Shown here in pieces: positions 63,501 to 64,000 of a stretch of 64,000 nucleotides of DNA (position 1 is its first letter; every line of letters begins with the position of its first letter). The position numbers were made by a program, and so were the translations under genes. The stretch lies in the NCBI RefSeq assembly GCF_000969445.1, contig NZ_JZEY01000054.1, positions 1 to 64,000 of the forward strand, read 5' to 3'. The stretch is from Devosia chinhatensis. GTDB lineage: Bacteria > Pseudomonadota > Alphaproteobacteria > Rhizobiales > Devosiaceae. The notes under the pieces are model-generated. The model was not told where the DNA came from, made no database searches, and was given only the letters and a program-made list of their open reading frames with translations.

Positions 63501-64000
63501 AATGGCCGCAACGTGCTGATCGGCGACCATGCGGAACTGACGTCGACCAATCTCTTCGAAGGGGTGACGCGCCTCGTTTCGCTCAAAGGCAGTGAGGACG
63601 ACGCCGATACCATCTATTCGGGCATCAACACGTCCATCATCGTGGCCGGCGGCTCCCGTCAGACCTATGGTGATTTCATCTCCACCGGTCACCTTTATGG
63701 CGCGCCATCCACAAGCGCCGTGCAGGGCAATTACATCTTCGCCGATTACGGCGACCTGCAGGGCGCCCTGCGTGCCCCCAGCATCATGACCACCGTGTTC
63801 GACGCCGGCGATGACGACGTCATCCAGACCGGCGCGGGCAATGACGTGATCTTCGGCGGCGCCGGTAACGACACGATCTCGTCCGGCGATGGCGACGACA
63901 TCATCTTCGGCGACACCGGCACCTATATGCTGAACCATACCGGCCGGCAGGGCGTGACGCTGAGCACCGACCACAATGCGTTGAACAATCCGCTTGCTGG
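54522..64000 (+). CDS. giant LEPR-motif RTX protein (partial, no stop in window)
   Basis: An open frame of 3,159 codons from ATG 54522 to the window edge. It has no Sec signal. Residues 40-48 are LEPRIMMDA, a LEPR-XLL-type motif found near the start of very large exported repeat proteins. Residues about 60-2480 are a long, acidic, Ala/Asp/Gly/Leu-rich region of loosely repeated strands (such as FDIDFGGPVTLSFSTIDFG and LLDFTLNIDLA) with no named domain; I saw no Cys. From about residue 2485, RTX repeats (GGxGxDxUx) appear in blocks: GAGNDQVLYGG, GRGNDIITSEGG, GGAGDDRIEVRG, GGDGDDVLLSG and GAGNDVIFGGAGND. These bind calcium and fold outside the cell. Upstream are TolC-like and adaptor genes. 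The likely role is a surface adhesin or matrix protein. Confidence 0.88.
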   Translation, partial: MIGKGKKQDLQSFGPSAMPETAAVKAAPALDASAIGIMPLEPRIMMDATLDLGLDAYFNAQLGSNATGALTDLLDMTSQLSDQFAAFSGLLTNQLSSALGSAADIFESAGANPYESKSGSAVDDAFAAIKSLGDAVADSILAGLSSDINAAMNAVVAQMKLEFRDATSSYFASLSTSQRDGVYSVIDAAVDQINLETLFSATSTFSSILASAEDQAISLSSTAGSAPSGAGPDFFNDAQRDALASQLRGTFIETIAGQIAGSVTTIDTTLSLTNVVSGGNTLVAFAQAGANVAVTVDFGQMLVDFASLFDSLGLSGDTVTNWAGMLADLGDTTFSFDLSAQTTNAGGGNFTTALTLANFDTSALSFGGAVNAAFLDDLNFTAGMFSAAVTAIDLAKFDIDFGGPVTLSFSTIDFGVHLNTGPGDFLNLMITEAGSANAVAFDTAAEYRFASIDFTAALDWGVDAIFSDLTDTIPSTFRVDGQFGLVGSSSTLTVAADAQVKAFDAGGTQIVPSAENQARLDAFTDTVLGMTRLDGSALMNALASAASGLDVLFDADIFNVDFPLLDGFNLSALSNVYQTIASLLLKPMEVDIGALGLTAGTDTAVNGRLMIEGIVADADTGRVFAEKGGEALAFTLNAVAGSLSHTYTISVNVPENGFASVRDYANALKAAIAAIDASELGAGKKLSAFLSIAEVRGDIEMRGAGLTGFSLGGAASTLALLGVAAANDTARSGTPLSGTSLTGLIDTGWMALFQFNLDLERTVTYADGSQEVVSYKTLTLSPEGGAWTAAGLVDQLNAFFNAAGITMSASLSGAGGIDFAVDDAAAASAYAKTGTSVTETAFSFAIAGAKASVATSVEVLQAYINQELGAVVPGAALDIDIQSGEVILRLPNIAFAVETAFEAALAANLGPLAELDVQAAFALAAKFSLGFAIGADLKGLYGAMGNADAKVSDFIFLENVSFAAEVSALAEDITGKGRLGIVEVELGGDGVNQIAVGGRLIAGLIGQDAEGDYSNRVTFANLMAQSNSAAGIASLIGTFDLVGTVDTGNGDAFALIELNAIRVGISGVNIGIENDAVRSLTASLHDVFKPTDWRLDIDSPVVGLIAGLGTNDFVDTLYNSLILVDQLLNGLAGDLAFLGADIPVLGISLLDAMNFAKDLAGELQAFKNNPNGGLSEISASLASAFGLGSNDLKLVWDGTNSVFYVSLGLSFLDAPLNYDFQLDLAELLGDMVGSDSAIANLLSVASSLGNVTGDGRIVLDASLGFDLTFGVDLSSVMGTNVGAVTTATALAAMSGISQLSYNTANSGHNGRDMLISLVRTGAGAPQYIDVKVELDSASTVGEAVALIHAGLASAGQANQIGIEIVGKDANGNPVRLMIDANNRALADFGMAGLVIESIGFVDVVVTPVDFAGASTLFGTVIAVEADVNGDAGTFTGAVLDSVDAAAAYKFGVIINGSNPIEIAVAAQAGRDAAGLVAALQAALASKLVSRADLGLGLPSNIKLDKLLSFGIDANNALTLSATNFAQTIGKDQIDLTLTGSLTGQTSTISVSDLGGSNLARALGFEAAAGSVATGTMEVQGKALEARLDDNGVSAFIVTRDIVVNGVQLGGTGIAFDFIAGVTDGLNMKLALGPLSVAVVDGRVLIGDGAGGDAYVRFGINDGADSYLSYGDADDGRVYFGAIGDMFTGTAPVGLSDLFTFDAKAALEIVLPLEDSLGLLQAVDDARIAISGDLFVANGSFANATGALVAIADPDLSVGDFLTVDIVLPSFSEMLENLNPWAIINDPILLTNGLDMILSSLDKTLRSVIRAMNLPIVGDAMTQGLTVFNDIAYAILNPIQEAANTPNPDGTMPTTIDLIERVVNGALKSLFGIEQDVIRAVLTEDMDNPSIVAEIFLDGFTIFQAALDVGFNLGIPGLHLDVGQNSALMFEIVADINIAFGIDKNGFFFLNDTDNAEIVIQALVKTSDDFTASASLGLVGMALTANQIQGHGFGGDIRGAVIGGRIEIDLFTSLGKTLDRALFDDEVSTYGRDNGYEKIVRLNELSTAKSASGEGTRMVSISGVFEVHVDMHLTTSVVNPVTGNPINELPSALADFVFDARYEIGGELEMQRLEFQDVGLYAGDFLAENVMPVLLQINEYISPIAAMVQFMKTTGIGDFTIYELIYQAVRYVNPAALFIFEAVDTVTSVINFIESLGPEATVYFGSFSLLSPASATGVVDTSSSKAMANLRPGSGATQSSSLEMSGAITNNKPGIGFNLLIFNDVSNVLNLITGNLADVELFEIDITLLDFTLNIDLAAAVKSAVSFLPGKVIDVLFGGFTASFYVHAGAGLTVGYDLYGIAQFLGNGNALDILDGMYLDANRPLLELDASFNVGIGINLGIIKAGLGLSGYFSLEISMNDPNDDGKLRFGELIWVIDKYSVLDLFEGEIKLGLDFNVYFKLDLFFFSVGGSWNWNIIDFSTSFGRDFTANPNFMDTSGGVTTLNMGATAGKQVGGNAVDGNDVIEFNGNRVYINGRDAGLVGGSTVLIYAGQGNNVIDVSGLSSSIAFQIVTGDGDDTIIVGNSSGIISTGAGNDQVLYGGVGSMMNFSAFGLMGFGAFFGGGLAPNAPATSLNAQAMPTSTAPTSNAAVRDRVPTTSNQDLLILSRGGATIDMSGSTANMIVVATALDIVGDRGERVELAEWVQAKYQGGTPNMAEVRQKIDRAMLTYTADSQTRADAGNSVIRTGTGNDIIFAGRGNDIITSEGGNNIIFGGAGDDRIEVRGSGNNWIEGGAGADLIIGSEGNDTIMGWGRYDATTTSAEYAAALPHLSVSERAAFAELVRTLLLDDGNDWIEGNGGDDILVGNGGGRNVLIGGDGDDVLLSGTGSDILAGGDIAIATANGTIIDRAPGFNPIGVFTITSVLGADGNDRLYGSNGNNILIGGGGEDWLEGVGGSNVLIGDFAEISLSGTATILSAKSLFIDASEQGNDIIQGGALADVVIGGGGQDLISGGNGRNVLIGDHAELTSTNLFEGVTRLVSLKGSEDDADTIYSGINTSIIVAGGSRQTYGDFISTGHLYGAPSTSAVQGNYIFADYGDLQGALRAPSIMTTVFDAGDDDVIQTGAGNDVIFGGAGNDTISSGDGDDIIFGDTGTYMLNHTGRQGVTLSTDHNALNNPLA

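Noticed and set aside
63000..63900. Short repeated DNA near the right edge as a possible CRISPR or satellite
   Set aside because: The repetition comes from codons for glycine-aspartate RTX repeats in an open frame, with no identical spaced repeats.

Overview
The window is GC-rich, densely coded DNA from an alphaproteobacterium, most likely of the order Hyphomicrobiales and probably Devosia-like. The evidence is the set and order of housekeeping genes (dapD-dapE, def-fmt-truA, dnaX-ybaB-recR with the SRP RNA beside dnaX), an ALAS-type hemA, HWE and FixJ-type signalling proteins, and sites resembling alphaproteobacterial CtrA, FnrL/FixK and EcfG motifs. The genus is an inference. No tRNA, rRNA, insertion sequence, prophage or CRISPR array was seen.

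Layout. 1-211: start of a treY-like gene. 377-11112: lysine/diaminopimelate synthesis (dapD, dapE), two small membrane proteins, the def-fmt-truA run, rmuC, a small tudor-like protein, recR-ybaB-dnaX and the SRP RNA. 11230-24434: a LOV (blue-light) HWE histidine kinase, small unknown proteins, a phosphoesterase/lipid-kinase/PAP2 group, rluE, a LOG protein, sthA, a pirin, a hybrid histidine kinase, mscL, a FixJ-like regulator whose phospho-acceptor position is Asn, and a cold-shock protein. 24558-29844: hemA with an FNR/FixK-type box, an SDR sugar dehydrogenase behind a perfect 22-bp palindrome, an OmpA-type lipoprotein, small stress-type proteins and an SMP-30 lactonase.

29901-37865: an alternative cytochrome oxidase cluster (subunit II, fused subunit I-III, a CtaG-type assembly factor, accessory membrane proteins) followed by a membrane PQQ glucose dehydrogenase. 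37961-45603: a carbohydrate locus with a LacI regulator, a beta-propeller glycosidase, a family VIII-type esterase and a complete ABC sugar importer. Two near-identical 18-bp operators precede the two transcription units. 45687-49142: a His-rich Sel1-repeat protein and a gluconate-dehydrogenase-like GMC/subunit-3 pair. PQQ dehydrogenase, lactonase and GMC oxidase together suggest periplasmic oxidation of sugars that feeds the respiratory chain.

49269-64000: cell-surface region. It holds an autotransporter with passenger repeats, then an apparent operon of a TolC-type outer-membrane factor, a short periplasmic adaptor, a 32-codon ORF, and a giant RTX protein that begins with a LEPR-type motif and runs off the window after more than 3,150 codons. 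A perfect TTAA-N7-TTAA (CtrA-type) site precedes the TolC gene and a near-match precedes the autotransporter. No secretion ATPase is present in the window. This giant-protein export locus is the best candidate for an under-described system here.
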